Assembly (NCBI RefSeq): GCF_900167375.1
Contig: NZ_FUWY01000001.1
Span: forward strand, 248,001-312,000
Length of the DNA stretch: 64,000 bases
Source: Anaerorhabdus furcosa
GTDB lineage: Bacteria > Bacillota_I > Bacilli_A > Erysipelotrichales > Erysipelotrichaceae
Reading direction: 5' to 3'
Under the pieces are notes generated by a model. The model was not told the DNA's origin and searched no databases. It saw nothing but the letters and a program-made list of their open reading frames with translations. Positions 9,111-16,971 of the stretch are shown here, in pieces; the first letter of the stretch is position 1, and the number at the start of each line of letters is the position of its first letter. The translations under genes were made by a program, and so were the position numbers.

Positions 9111-9950
9111 ATGAAAAAAACTTTAGTATTACAATCCGACTTTGGATTAGTCGATGGAGCAATTAGTGCAATGGAGGGTGTTGCCTTTGGTGTTGATGAA
9201 ACATTACGTATTCGTAATCTTACCCACGACATCACACCTTACAATATCTTTGAAGCAAGTTACCGCTTATTCCAAACAGTAGAATATTGGTCAGAAGGTA
9301 CTGTCTTTGTTTCTGTTGTTGATCCAGGTGTTGGATCATCTCGTAAAAGTGTAGTTGCGCTTACAAACGCTGGACATTACATCGTTACACCAGATAACGG
9401 AACTCTCACTCATATCAAAAAATATATGGGAATTAAAGCAATTCGCGAAATATCAGAAGTTTCAAATCGCCGTGCTAATACAGAAGCGAGCTATACTTTC
9501 CATGGCCGTGATGTGTATGCCTTTACAGGTGCTCGTCTTGCTGCTGGTATTATCACATTTGAAGACGTTGGTCCTGAACTATCAGTTGAAAGAATTGTTG
9601 AATTACCTGTTACTGCAACAGAAGTTACAAGTGATTCTGTAAAAGGTTCTATTGATATCCTTGATGTTCGCTTTGGATCACTTTGGACAAGTATTGAACG
9701 TGAAGAGTTCTTAAGCATCAATCCTGCTTATGGTGAAAGACTTGAAGTTACTATCTACAACAATGATATGTTGGTTTATCAAAATCAAGTAATCTATGGT
9801 AAAAGTTTTGCAGATGTAAGAATTGGTTCACCAATTATTTATATCAACTCTGTTTACCGCGTAGGTATCGCAATCAATCAAGGTTCATTCTCAAAGGCAT
9901 ACAACATTGGTGTTGGTGCACAATGGAGTGTAGAAATTAAAAAAGCATAA
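9111..9950 (+). CDS. SAM hydroxide adenosyltransferase (DUF62), copy 2
   Basis: 279 residues, clearly paralogous to the gene before it and also with an intact triad (VVDPGVGSSRKS and FHGRD). Its N-terminus starts KKTLVLQSDFG. The middle and C-terminal halves differ appreciably from copy 1, so this is an old duplication, not a recent one, and the two may differ in substrate or form a hetero-oligomer (the family is trimeric). It is the last gene of the operon, followed by a terminator. Confidence 0.9.
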   Translation: MKKTLVLQSDFGLVDGAISAMEGVAFGVDETLRIRNLTHDITPYNIFEASYRLFQTVEYWSEGTVFVSVVDPGVGSSRKSVVALTNAGHYIVTPDNGTLTHIKKYMGIKAIREISEVSNRRANTEASYTFHGRDVYAFTGARLAAGIITFEDVGPELSVERIVELPVTATEVTSDSVKGSIDILDVRFGSLWTSIEREEFLSINPAYGERLEVTIYNNDMLVYQNQVIYGKSFADVRIGSPIIYINSVYRVGIAINQGSFSKAYNIGVGAQWSVEIKKA

Positions 9951-9954
9951 TATC

Positions 9955-9990
9955 AAAAAGATATGTTTAAATTGAGCATATCTTTTATTT
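9955..9990. terminator. Shared terminator between convergent genes
   Basis: AAAGATATG (9957-9965) pairs with CATATCTTT (9977-9985), with T-rich sequence after it on the plus strand and A5 (T5 on the minus strand) before it. It can end both the ECF/SAM-hydrolase operon and the convergent minus-strand gene. Confidence 0.7.
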
Positions 9991-10446
9991 TATCTTCACA
10001 TATTCATATTTAATACTTGTACCCACTACAACATCTTCAATCTTGTCGATAATTAACCAATCATCCATATTACTTTGTTTATCAAAATCCAAAGGTTCTA
10101 TTTCTTCTACATGATTAAATTCAACAAGACATAGACATTTCTTTAGCCAACGCTCTTTTTGTTTATCAGTAAGATTTAATTTCTTTTGATTCTTTTCAAG
10201 AATTTCTCTACTTTCTTCATCACTCAATTTAACATAATTCTCTACATGAGTTACAACTGCTTTTGCAGTTATTTTCATCGTTCCTTTTTCCATGAAGTAT
10301 AGAACGTCATTTTCAAATACTCTGCTGTGGGGAAACTTTCTACCCGCTGCTCCTCTAACAACCATCGTCTTTGTATGATTGATGATTTTATCTAACTCTT
10401 TATTTCCTTTTCCTCCTGTATTATCACAGTAAACTAAATGCACCAT
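9985..10446 (-). CDS. ASCH/PUA-like hypothetical protein
   Basis: 153 residues. The stretch IINHTKTMVVRGAAGRK, followed by a predominantly beta pattern (DVLYFMEKG, ITAKAVVTHV, CLCLVEFNHV), resembles the ASCH/EVE group of PUA-like folds that bind RNA or modified nucleotides. No catalytic residues can be assigned. It begins immediately after the AraC-type regulator stop codon, so the two form an operon. The link between the two is unexplained. Confidence 0.5.
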   Translation of the reverse strand: MVHLVYCDNTGGKGNKELDKIINHTKTMVVRGAAGRKFPHSRVFENDVLYFMEKGTMKITAKAVVTHVENYVKLSDEESREILEKNQKKLNLTDKQKERWLKKCLCLVEFNHVEEIEPLDFDKQSNMDDWLIIDKIEDVVVGTSIKYEYVKIK

Positions 10447-11307
10447 TTATTTATCCTCCTCAATGGGAATCCAAATTTGACTTAAGTAATCATCGTCAAA
10501 AGAATTTCCTTCACTATACCATTCAACTTCTGGACAATCAGCATGATTGAATGGATACTTTACAACCCATTCTTCATTTAAGAATTTCCATCCATTTTGA
10601 ATCGCCTCTGGTAGTCTACCTTTACAATCAAATACTGCCCAAGTTACTGAAGGTAACACGATTTCTTCAAACTCATCTGATTGTTTATCACCGATTACCG
10701 CTACTGCATAATCAATTTCTTCTGCCTCACTAGAATAGTTCAAACACAAACCAAATAGTCCCTTGGGACTTCCTTGATCCAAGTTAACAAGTTTAGAAAA
10801 TGTTCCATCTTTAAAATATTGTTGCCATATCGCTGGAATTTCTTTAAAATTGTTTCCATTTACACAAGATATTTTTTTTATTTTACCAAGCAGTCGCATC
10901 TCTTCTTTTTTTACCAATCGCCAAGCATATTCTTGTTTTGTAGATACTTGCATCTTTGGAAATACTCTTAATTCAATATCTTCATTTCTAGCATCTTTAG
11001 GTGATACCCCATGAAATTGATTGAATGCTTTTGTAAACGATGTCGGTGAATCATACCCATACTTGTAACTAATATCAACCACTCTCATATTTGTGCTTTT
11101 CAAATCATAACCAGCTAGTGTTAATTTTCGATTTCTTACATATTCTGCAAAACTCATTTCATTCATATAAGAAAATACTTTTTGAAAAAATCCGTATGAA
11201 CAGCCTGCGATTCTTGTTATATCTTCTTGTTCAATTGGCTCTTCAGTTCTCTGAAGATGATTTTCTACATAATCAATAATTTGTTGTAACTGTTCATTCC
11301 AATCCAT
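10447..11307 (-). CDS. AraC-family regulator with GyrI-like effector domain
   Basis: 286 residues. The N-terminal half (about 5-110) is a two-helix-turn-helix AraC domain with ITRIAGCSYGFFQKVF and VDISYKYGYDSPTSFTKAF. The C-terminal half (about 130-285) resembles the GyrI/BmrR-type small-molecule-binding fold. Such Rob-like proteins usually sense hydrophobic compounds and activate efflux or stress genes (family knowledge). The only gene behind it is the ASCH-like protein. Confidence 0.85.
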   Translation of the reverse strand: MDWNEQLQQIIDYVENHLQRTEEPIEQEDITRIAGCSYGFFQKVFSYMNEMSFAEYVRNRKLTLAGYDLKSTNMRVVDISYKYGYDSPTSFTKAFNQFHGVSPKDARNEDIELRVFPKMQVSTKQEYAWRLVKKEEMRLLGKIKKISCVNGNNFKEIPAIWQQYFKDGTFSKLVNLDQGSPKGLFGLCLNYSSEAEEIDYAVAVIGDKQSDEFEEIVLPSVTWAVFDCKGRLPEAIQNGWKFLNEEWVVKYPFNHADCPEVEWYSEGNSFDDDYLSQIWIPIEEDK

Positions 11308-11383
11308 ATTCGTACCTCATCGTGTATTCTAATTCTACATGAAATAAATATTACTTTCATCTCTTTTTATGTTCCGTCAGGAT

Positions 11384-11408
11384 AGAAAAAGATAAGTATT
11401 CACTTATC
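11384..11408 (-). terminator. Terminator of the PadR/DUF1700 operon
   Basis: GATAAGT (11391-11397) pairs with ACTTATC (11402-11408), followed on the minus strand by TTTTTC. Confidence 0.75.
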
Positions 11409-11422
11409 CTCTAATACAATAT

Positions 11423-11653
11423 TTAATTACCAAAATGAAAAACGTAGAGTGGACCCATTTTTGCATAGATACGGAATTGATTATCATCATCGACATGAAC
11501 TGTTTGATACCATATTTCTTTATCTTCTAATTTCATGTTTTCAAGATTATTATCTGCAAGATTAAATCCTGCAATCATAAATGCAAGCCCTGCAATAATT
11601 AAGCATGAACTCCAAATCAATAAATTCTTTTTACTAAGTAACTCTTTTACCAT
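11423..11653 (-). CDS. Short membrane protein, likely remnant of a DUF4097-type third gene
   Basis: 76 residues with a single membrane segment at about 11-32 (LLIWSSCLIIAGLAFMIAGF) and a short outer part. PadR-DUF1700 operons usually carry a third gene encoding a membrane-anchored DUF4097 beta-helix protein of about 250-400 residues. Here the third gene keeps only the anchor and is closed by a terminator 15 bases later. It overlaps the DUF1700 gene by 7 bases. A truncation or a genuine small protein are both possible. Confidence 0.5.
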   Translation of the reverse strand: MVKELLSKKNLLIWSSCLIIAGLAFMIAGFNLADNNLENMKLEDKEIWYQTVHVDDDNQFRIYAKMGPLYVFHFGN

Positions 11654-12267
11654 AATTTAATTCCTCTCAATCTTTGCAAACAGTTGATATCAACCCAACC
11701 CCAGACATTCTTCGTGATAACAACAAAGTATTTTGAAATCATTCCTGTACTGATTGCTAGTAAGATAAATAAACCCGATGCTATAACGCCTACACCAAAT
11801 TGTGTCAAACCTAGAGCTAAATTACTTTGCATAATTGCAAATGACCCCAATGTGCTAACAACGCTTAGGATAACACTAACAACAGTAAGCGTTCCCATAA
11901 GAAATGGAATTGTCCAAAGTAGCATATAACCCACTAAAAGTAAGCAAAATCCCGTTAACAATAACATGAGTCCCATCAAAACAAACGCACCCCAGAATGG
12001 ACTTCCAAGCACAATCAGTGTTGCGATTAACATCTTTTTTGCTGGTGTACTTTCCTTTTTCGATTTATTTGAAACATCTTCTGATAAAATTGTTTCTGCA
12101 ATTTGTCCAGGTGTACCTACTTTGATAACTGCTTCTTCCTGCGTACAACCATCTTCTATGAAATCTTCTATCATTTCACTATAATATGAAATCGCTTTTT
12201 CTCTCTCACTCGGACTTAATTTATTTAAAAGATTTTCTAATCTTTCTAAAAATTCTTGTTTATTCAT
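11647..12267 (-). CDS. DUF1700 (HAAS domain) membrane protein
   Basis: 206 residues. The cytoplasmic N-terminal HAAS region (1-75) has the telltale FLERLENLLNKLSPSEREKA, YYSEMIEDF and GTPGQIA motifs. Four membrane segments follow (about 83-190). In Bacillota it sits in an operon with PadR, apparently relaying a membrane or envelope signal to it. The start overlaps the padR 3' end by 8 bases. Confidence 0.85.
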   Translation of the reverse strand: MNKQEFLERLENLLNKLSPSEREKAISYYSEMIEDFIEDGCTQEEAVIKVGTPGQIAETILSEDVSNKSKKESTPAKKMLIATLIVLGSPFWGAFVLMGLMLLLTGFCLLLVGYMLLWTIPFLMGTLTVVSVILSVVSTLGSFAIMQSNLALGLTQFGVGVIASGLFILLAISTGMISKYFVVITKNVWGWVDINCLQRLRGIKLW

Positions 12268-12577
12268 CCTCTTTATCTCCTTTTATAAATTTGTATATTT
12301 TCTCTATTTCATCCCAATCCTCTAAAAACCTATTAATCTGTCCAATTCCTTTATCAGTTATTTGATAATATTTTCTTAATCGACTATTATGCTCAACAGA
12401 ATAAGTCGATACTTGTTGGCTTGTTTCTAATCTTTTGAGTATTGGATATAAAGTTGATTCAGAGATTTCAATGCATGTTGAAACATCTTTTACAATTTGA
12501 TACCCATAAGAATCTGCATCTTTTAGTGCTGCAAGAACGCAAAACTCTAAGAATCCTTTTTTTAATTGTGCATCCAT
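12260..12577 (-). CDS. PadR-family transcriptional regulator
   Basis: A 105-residue winged-helix protein: MDAQLKKGFLEFCVLAALKD, SYGYQIVKDV, SESTLYPILKRLE and RKYYQITDKG are the PadR signature. It heads the padR-DUF1700 operon behind a promoter whose -10 box is covered by a perfect palindrome, so it is very probably autoregulated. Confidence 0.92.
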   Translation of the reverse strand: MDAQLKKGFLEFCVLAALKDADSYGYQIVKDVSTCIEISESTLYPILKRLETSQQVSTYSVEHNSRLRKYYQITDKGIGQINRFLEDWDEIEKIYKFIKGDKEDE

Positions 12578-12594
12578 AAGAACCTCCTTATGTG

Positions 12595-12626
12595 TATACT
12601 ATACATTGCATAGTATAATGTGTCAA
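12595..12626 (-). promoter_or_regulatory. padR promoter with palindromic operator
   Basis: TTGACA (complement of 12621-12626), 17-base spacer, TATAGT (complement of 12598-12603). Across the -10 lies TATACTAT (12595-12602), 7 bases, ATAGTATA (12610-12617): a perfect 8+8 inverted repeat, well placed to be the PadR operator. Confidence 0.8.
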
Positions 12627-12640
12627 CTAGTATTTTACAA

Positions 12641-12667
12641 AATAAAAAGATGAGATTTTTCTCATCC
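12641..12667 (-). terminator. Terminator of the Lrp/aminotransferase operon
   Basis: GATGAGA (12649-12655) pairs with TCTCATC (12660-12666), with T5 following on the minus strand. Confidence 0.75.
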
Positions 12668-12681
12668 TTCTACCTTCACAA

Positions 12682-13848
12682 TTATTTCAATGAATTTAAG
12701 AATCTTTCCATTCTTTCTAATGCTTCTTTAATTTCATCAATACTATAAGCATAAGAAATTCTTACATATCCTTCTCCACATTTACCAAAAGCTGAACCTG
12801 GCACAACTGCAACTTTTTCTTGTTGAAGTAATTTCTCACAGAATTCATCTGATGTTAAACCTGTAGATGTAATGTTTGGGAATACATAAAATGCTCCTTC
12901 AGGTAAATGGCATTTCAATCCAATACGATTTAAACCATTTACGATAAAGTTTCGTCTACCTTCAAATGATTCACGATGAACATCACAATCATTATCTCCT
13001 TTAGCCGCAGCTTCTACTGCCGCATACTGACTAATCGTTGATGGACACATGATGCAATATTGGTGAACTTTATTCATTGATTTGATAATATCCGCATCCG
13101 CTAATAAATAACCAATACGCCATCCTGTCATAGAATAAGCTTTAGAGAATCCATTGATGATGATAACTTGTTCTTTAATTTCTTCAAAAGATGAAATTGT
13201 ACAAAATTTATCTCCATAAGATAATTCTGCATAAATCTCATCCGTTAATACTACTAGGTCATGCGCTTTAATAAGCGGGATTAATTCTTCATAATCTTCC
13301 TTATTCATAACCCCACCTGTAGGATTACCTGGGAAATTTAAGAATAAAATTTTTGTTTTATCACTAATTGCATTTTCCAATGCCTCTTTTGTTAATTTAA
13401 AATGATTTTCTTCTTTTAGTTCAATGATGACAGGTGTTCCACCTGCAAGACGAACTAATGGTTCATAAGCCACATATCCAGGTTGAAGTAGTATTACTTC
13501 ATCTCCTGGATCTAATAATGTTCGCATAACAATATCAATAGCTTCTGATCCACCAACGGTTATCATACATTGATTTTGCCAATCATACGAAACACCAAAA
13601 CGACGTTGATAATACTTACATATTTCTTTTCTTAACTCTGGTAAACCCACATTACTCGTGTAAAATGTTTTACCACTTTTAATTGCATAAATTGCTTCTT
13701 CACGAATATGCCAAGGTGTTTGAAAATCTGGTTCCCCTACCCCTAACGATACTACTCCTTCCATTTGACTTGCCATGTCAAAGTATTTACGAATACCTGA
13801 AGGAGGAATTTCTTGAATCAATTTATTTAAGTATTTTGCTCCACTCAT
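12682..13848 (-). CDS. Class I/II PLP-dependent aminotransferase
   Basis: 388 residues of the fold-type I aminotransferase family. Visible features are GVGEPDFQTP near the N-terminus, NFPGNPTGG, LTDEIYAEL (the PLP-contacting Asp/Tyr) and NGFSKAYSMTGWRIGY, whose Lys forms the Schiff base. Close relatives are MalY/AspC-like or aromatic aminotransferases; the amino-acid substrate cannot be told from sequence. The start overlaps the Lrp-type regulator stop by 4 bases (ATGA), a tight regulator-enzyme pair common for this group. Confidence 0.88.
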   Translation of the reverse strand: MSGAKYLNKLIQEIPPSGIRKYFDMASQMEGVVSLGVGEPDFQTPWHIREEAIYAIKSGKTFYTSNVGLPELRKEICKYYQRRFGVSYDWQNQCMITVGGSEAIDIVMRTLLDPGDEVILLQPGYVAYEPLVRLAGGTPVIIELKEENHFKLTKEALENAISDKTKILFLNFPGNPTGGVMNKEDYEELIPLIKAHDLVVLTDEIYAELSYGDKFCTISSFEEIKEQVIIINGFSKAYSMTGWRIGYLLADADIIKSMNKVHQYCIMCPSTISQYAAVEAAAKGDNDCDVHRESFEGRRNFIVNGLNRIGLKCHLPEGAFYVFPNITSTGLTSDEFCEKLLQQEKVAVVPGSAFGKCGEGYVRISYAYSIDEIKEALERMERFLNSLK

Positions 13849-14333
13849 GGAGTAACAATCAATCGTTTAACAGGCTCTTCATCTTCTGTTACTACGACAC
13901 CTTCTACTTTATATTGTTTAAGAACGAAACATGTAATTGTATGTTTAACACCTTCAATTGGTGCTAACTTTTGACCAACGAAATCCGCAACTTCACGCAT
14001 TGTTTTTCCTTGAATTACAACCATGAATTCACTTTTACCACTCATTAAATATAGACTAGAAACTTCAGGGTATTTTGAGATTTCCGCGGCGACATTATCA
14101 TAACCACTTTCACGTTCCGGTTGCGCACCAACCTCAATAATTGCCATACAGTGATCACGATTCGTCTTGTCCCAATTAATTACTGTGTGATATCCACAAA
14201 TAATTTTTTCGTCTTCAAGACGGCGTTTTGTACGAACAACTACTTCTTCTGTTTCGTTTAGAATATCCGCTAAATCAGTAATTGATATACGAGGATCATT
14301 TTCTAACACATGTAATAGTTTTAATTCATCCAT
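13845..14333 (-). CDS. Lrp/AsnC-family transcriptional regulator
   Basis: 162 residues: an N-terminal helix-turn-helix (LLHVLENDPRISITDLADIL) and a C-terminal RAM/AsnC ligand domain (about 70-150). Such proteins sense amino acids. Being co-transcribed with an aminotransferase by a 4-base overlap, it probably controls that enzyme in response to its substrate or product. Confidence 0.88.
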   Translation of the reverse strand: MDELKLLHVLENDPRISITDLADILNETEEVVVRTKRRLEDEKIICGYHTVINWDKTNRDHCMAIIEVGAQPERESGYDNVAAEISKYPEVSSLYLMSGKSEFMVVIQGKTMREVADFVGQKLAPIEGVKHTITCFVLKQYKVEGVVVTEDEEPVKRLIVTP

Positions 14334-14354
14334 AAGACACCTCTTTCTATTACT

Positions 14355-14382
14355 ATTTTATCATTACTTAGTTACTTTGTAA
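14355..14382 (-). promoter_or_regulatory. Promoter of the Lrp/aminotransferase operon
   Basis: TTACAA (complement of 14377-14382), 16-base spacer, TAAAAT (complement of 14355-14360) with TGA directly upstream of it (extended -10). The spacer has repeated GTAA motifs that could be regulator contacts. Confidence 0.6.
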
Positions 14383-14630
14383 TCAAGATAATTCTTAAAA
14401 GAAAAAGATATACCGTTTATATTAACTATATATCTCATCCATTCATTATCGATTGCTAAAAGTAGTAAGCATTTCTTTTGTTACTTTCGAATAGTTCCAT
14501 TGACCGATGTATTTTTTTTCATTACTTATTACCTCACTTTATATGCAACCTTATTTTTTCATATCTAGGTTATATCAGAGTTATAATTCAACAAATCTTT
14601 ATTTTTCATTCATTTGCATAGTAGCAATAC
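14383..14630. other. Gene-free stretch between Lrp-type gene and GGDEF-EAL gene
   Basis: AT-rich, with no convincing open frame with a ribosome site, no RNA-gene-like fold and no repeat. The gap holds only the promoter at its low end and the terminator at its high end. Confidence 0.6.
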
Positions 14631-14667
14631 AAAAGAAAGCACTCCTTACCTTTGAGTGCTTTCTTAC
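14631..14667 (-). terminator. Terminator of the dCACHE-GGDEF-EAL gene
   Basis: A perfect 12-bp stem, AAGAAAGCACTC (14633-14644) with GAGTGCTTTCTT (14654-14665), directly after the stop codon. Confidence 0.85.
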
Positions 14668-14669
14668 TT

Positions 14670-16895
14670 TTAATTGTTTTTTAATTGTTCTTCATACTTT
14701 TCTTTTGGCATTGGTTTTGCATAATAGAAGCCTTGAGCAACATAACAAGAAAGTTCTTTTAATAAGTTTACTTGCTCAATCGTCTCAACACCTTCAACAA
14801 CCACTGACATATCTAAGCCCTTAGCAAGTGAGATAATATTGCTCAATACAAACTCAACTCGTTTACTATCTTCTGCATCAGTCAAGAAACCTCTATCTAC
14901 CTTTAATACATCAGCTTCAATGTCCTTTAATAAATTGAAGGATGAATAGCCACTTCCAAAATCATCAATACAGATAAGGAATCCTTTTAATCTTAATTCT
15001 TTACATATCTTAGAGAAATTTTCGATATCTTCATGAATAATCGTTTCAAGTAATTCTAACTCTACAAGATGTGGTGGTAAATCATATTTGTTAATAATTG
15101 ACTCTAAGCGTTCTACATAACCTTCGCTATACACTAAAGCTTTCGATTGATTTACTGAAATCGGTAATGGTGTTAATCCCATTGATATCCATTCTCTTTG
15201 CATCTTACATACTTCTTCTAAGACAAATAAATCAATATTTACAATGAATCCATTCTTTTCAAATAATGGTAAGAATTCATTTGGTGGAATAATTTTTCCA
15301 TCTTTAATCCAACGTACTAAAGCTTCTGCTCCAACCATTTTTCCAGTATTTATATCTACTTTAGATTGTAAGTATGCTTTAAATTGCCCACTATTTAGAG
15401 CTTCATACATAACGTTTTCTATTTCTTTTTCATTAATTGCATTTTCTCTCATTGTTTCCGTATAGAAACAGAATTTACGTTCAGACTCCATCGCTTTTGC
15501 ATCTTGATGAGCCATGGTTGCTCTGTCCATAATTAATCCAATATCTTTTTCATTAGCAGGCACCTTATAAATACCTGTTGTTACATTTACTTTATATTGC
15601 TTATCTGCCTGAATTAATTCTTCTCTTAACCGTGCTCTAAATTCAACACCCATTTTAAGAACTTCCTCATCTGAATTACACATTAGTAAGCACATAAAAT
15701 TGTCACCAGATTCATGACAATATAAATCTTCCTTCGTTAATATTTTAGAAATAAGTTTCTCCATCTTAAATAAAATAAAGTCACCCTCAGTATAACCATA
15801 CATGTCATTAATCATTTTAAAATTATCAACATCTACTCTAACCATATATAATCCAGATTTGTAATTTTTCAACTTATCTTCTACTAATAATTTAAACTTG
15901 TTCAAATTATTACAATGAAGAAGTGGATCTGTATAAGCTAGATTCTCTAATTTCTTTTTGTTTCGATACTCCATAAATACAATCGCAATTAACAAACAGC
16001 TAAACAAAAGAATCGAAACTGTTACGCTAATAATATTTCTTATTACCAAACGATTGGTATAATCCATAACAACAGATTTTGGTACAGCAGTTACAACGGA
16101 CCAATTATTTATTTTTGATGCGGCAAATGTCGCCAATAACTTTTGTCCATTGTGCTCATATTCAATAACATTTTGTTCATGTTTTTTAATATCTTCTTTA
16201 TACTTATCAATTATTTCAGCATTATTGCCTTCTTCTTTTAGAAGTGTATATAGATTTAATCCTGCAGTTGATTCTTCATTCAACTTCGAATGAGTAATGA
16301 TTGTCCCTGCATCATCAATAATGTAAGAGTAACCATAATCACCAAATGTACTTGTACTAATTAAATCAGAAAATATATCTGGAGAATTAGTTGCAAAGAT
16401 TACTCCTTTTAATTCACCTTGCCAATAGTATGGTGTTGCATATACATTTATTGGTAATCCATCTACTCGATCAATCAATTGATCCGATACATTGCTTTTA
16501 CCTTCAAGTGCTATTTTAAAATATTGTCTATCTTTCGATGTAAATGTCATATTATCTGTAGTACTTGCAATACCATCCAAAGAGATAAACGCAAGTCGTT
16601 TGAAACTAGTTCTATCATCTTCCATTGATAAAATCTCTAATACGTTTTCTATACTAAACTCTTCAATGTGTCCTGCAATATTGGATATAGATTCTAGTTT
16701 ATCTAATTCTTGCTTCACCATTTTATCAAGTGCATTCGCATTTAAAACTGCTATTTCATTTAAAAATTGCTCATTTTGTTTATCTAAGTCATCTTTAGTA
16801 GATTCTACAATCCATATACCTACTACAAAAAGAGTTCCTAAGATTATAGAAATAGCTAATATCCACCGAAATATTTTAGATGAATTCTTCTTCAC
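14670..16895 (-). CDS. Membrane dCACHE-GGDEF-EAL protein, probable c-di-GMP phosphodiesterase
   Basis: 741 residues: membrane segment (about 10-30), extracellular double-CACHE sensor (about 35-280), second membrane segment (about 285-307), GGDEF domain (about 315-475) and EAL domain (about 485-735). The GGDEF motif is degenerate (ESGDNF, near residue 396), so cyclase activity is unlikely. The EAL side keeps AEALVRW, SVNQSKA, ELELLET, IDDFGSGYSS, KVDRGF, VVEGVET and QGFYYAKP, so phosphodiesterase activity is likely. It starts at GTG 16895 behind GGAGAGG and is transcribed alone. Confidence 0.9.
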   Translation of the reverse strand: MKKNSSKIFRWILAISIILGTLFVVGIWIVESTKDDLDKQNEQFLNEIAVLNANALDKMVKQELDKLESISNIAGHIEEFSIENVLEILSMEDDRTSFKRLAFISLDGIASTTDNMTFTSKDRQYFKIALEGKSNVSDQLIDRVDGLPINVYATPYYWQGELKGVIFATNSPDIFSDLISTSTFGDYGYSYIIDDAGTIITHSKLNEESTAGLNLYTLLKEEGNNAEIIDKYKEDIKKHEQNVIEYEHNGQKLLATFAASKINNWSVVTAVPKSVVMDYTNRLVIRNIISVTVSILLFSCLLIAIVFMEYRNKKKLENLAYTDPLLHCNNLNKFKLLVEDKLKNYKSGLYMVRVDVDNFKMINDMYGYTEGDFILFKMEKLISKILTKEDLYCHESGDNFMCLLMCNSDEEVLKMGVEFRARLREELIQADKQYKVNVTTGIYKVPANEKDIGLIMDRATMAHQDAKAMESERKFCFYTETMRENAINEKEIENVMYEALNSGQFKAYLQSKVDINTGKMVGAEALVRWIKDGKIIPPNEFLPLFEKNGFIVNIDLFVLEEVCKMQREWISMGLTPLPISVNQSKALVYSEGYVERLESIINKYDLPPHLVELELLETIIHEDIENFSKICKELRLKGFLICIDDFGSGYSSFNLLKDIEADVLKVDRGFLTDAEDSKRVEFVLSNIISLAKGLDMSVVVEGVETIEQVNLLKELSCYVAQGFYYAKPMPKEKYEEQLKNN

Positions 16896-16934
16896 ACGAC
16901 ACCTCTCCTACACACTTGTAAAACCCATACTTAC

Positions 16935-16943
16935 ATTATAACA
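16935..16943 (-). promoter_or_regulatory. Extended -10 promoter of the GGDEF-EAL gene
   Basis: TGTTATAAT on the minus strand (complement of 16935-16943), lying between the upstream terminator and the GTG start. No -35 match, consistent with an extended -10 promoter. Confidence 0.6.
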
Positions 16944-16970
16944 AGAAAAAAAACGGATTTATACCCGTTT
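16944..16970 (-). terminator. Terminator of the downstream ABC pair
   Basis: AAACGG (16951-16956) pairs with CCGTTT (16965-16970); the minus-strand RNA then runs into eight T residues. Confidence 0.75.
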
Positions 16971-16971
16971 C

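Noticed and set aside
14383-14630. Plus-strand open frame beginning near 14507
   Set aside because: It lacks a ribosome site, is rich in low-complexity residues and overlaps the real EAL-protein gene on the other strand.
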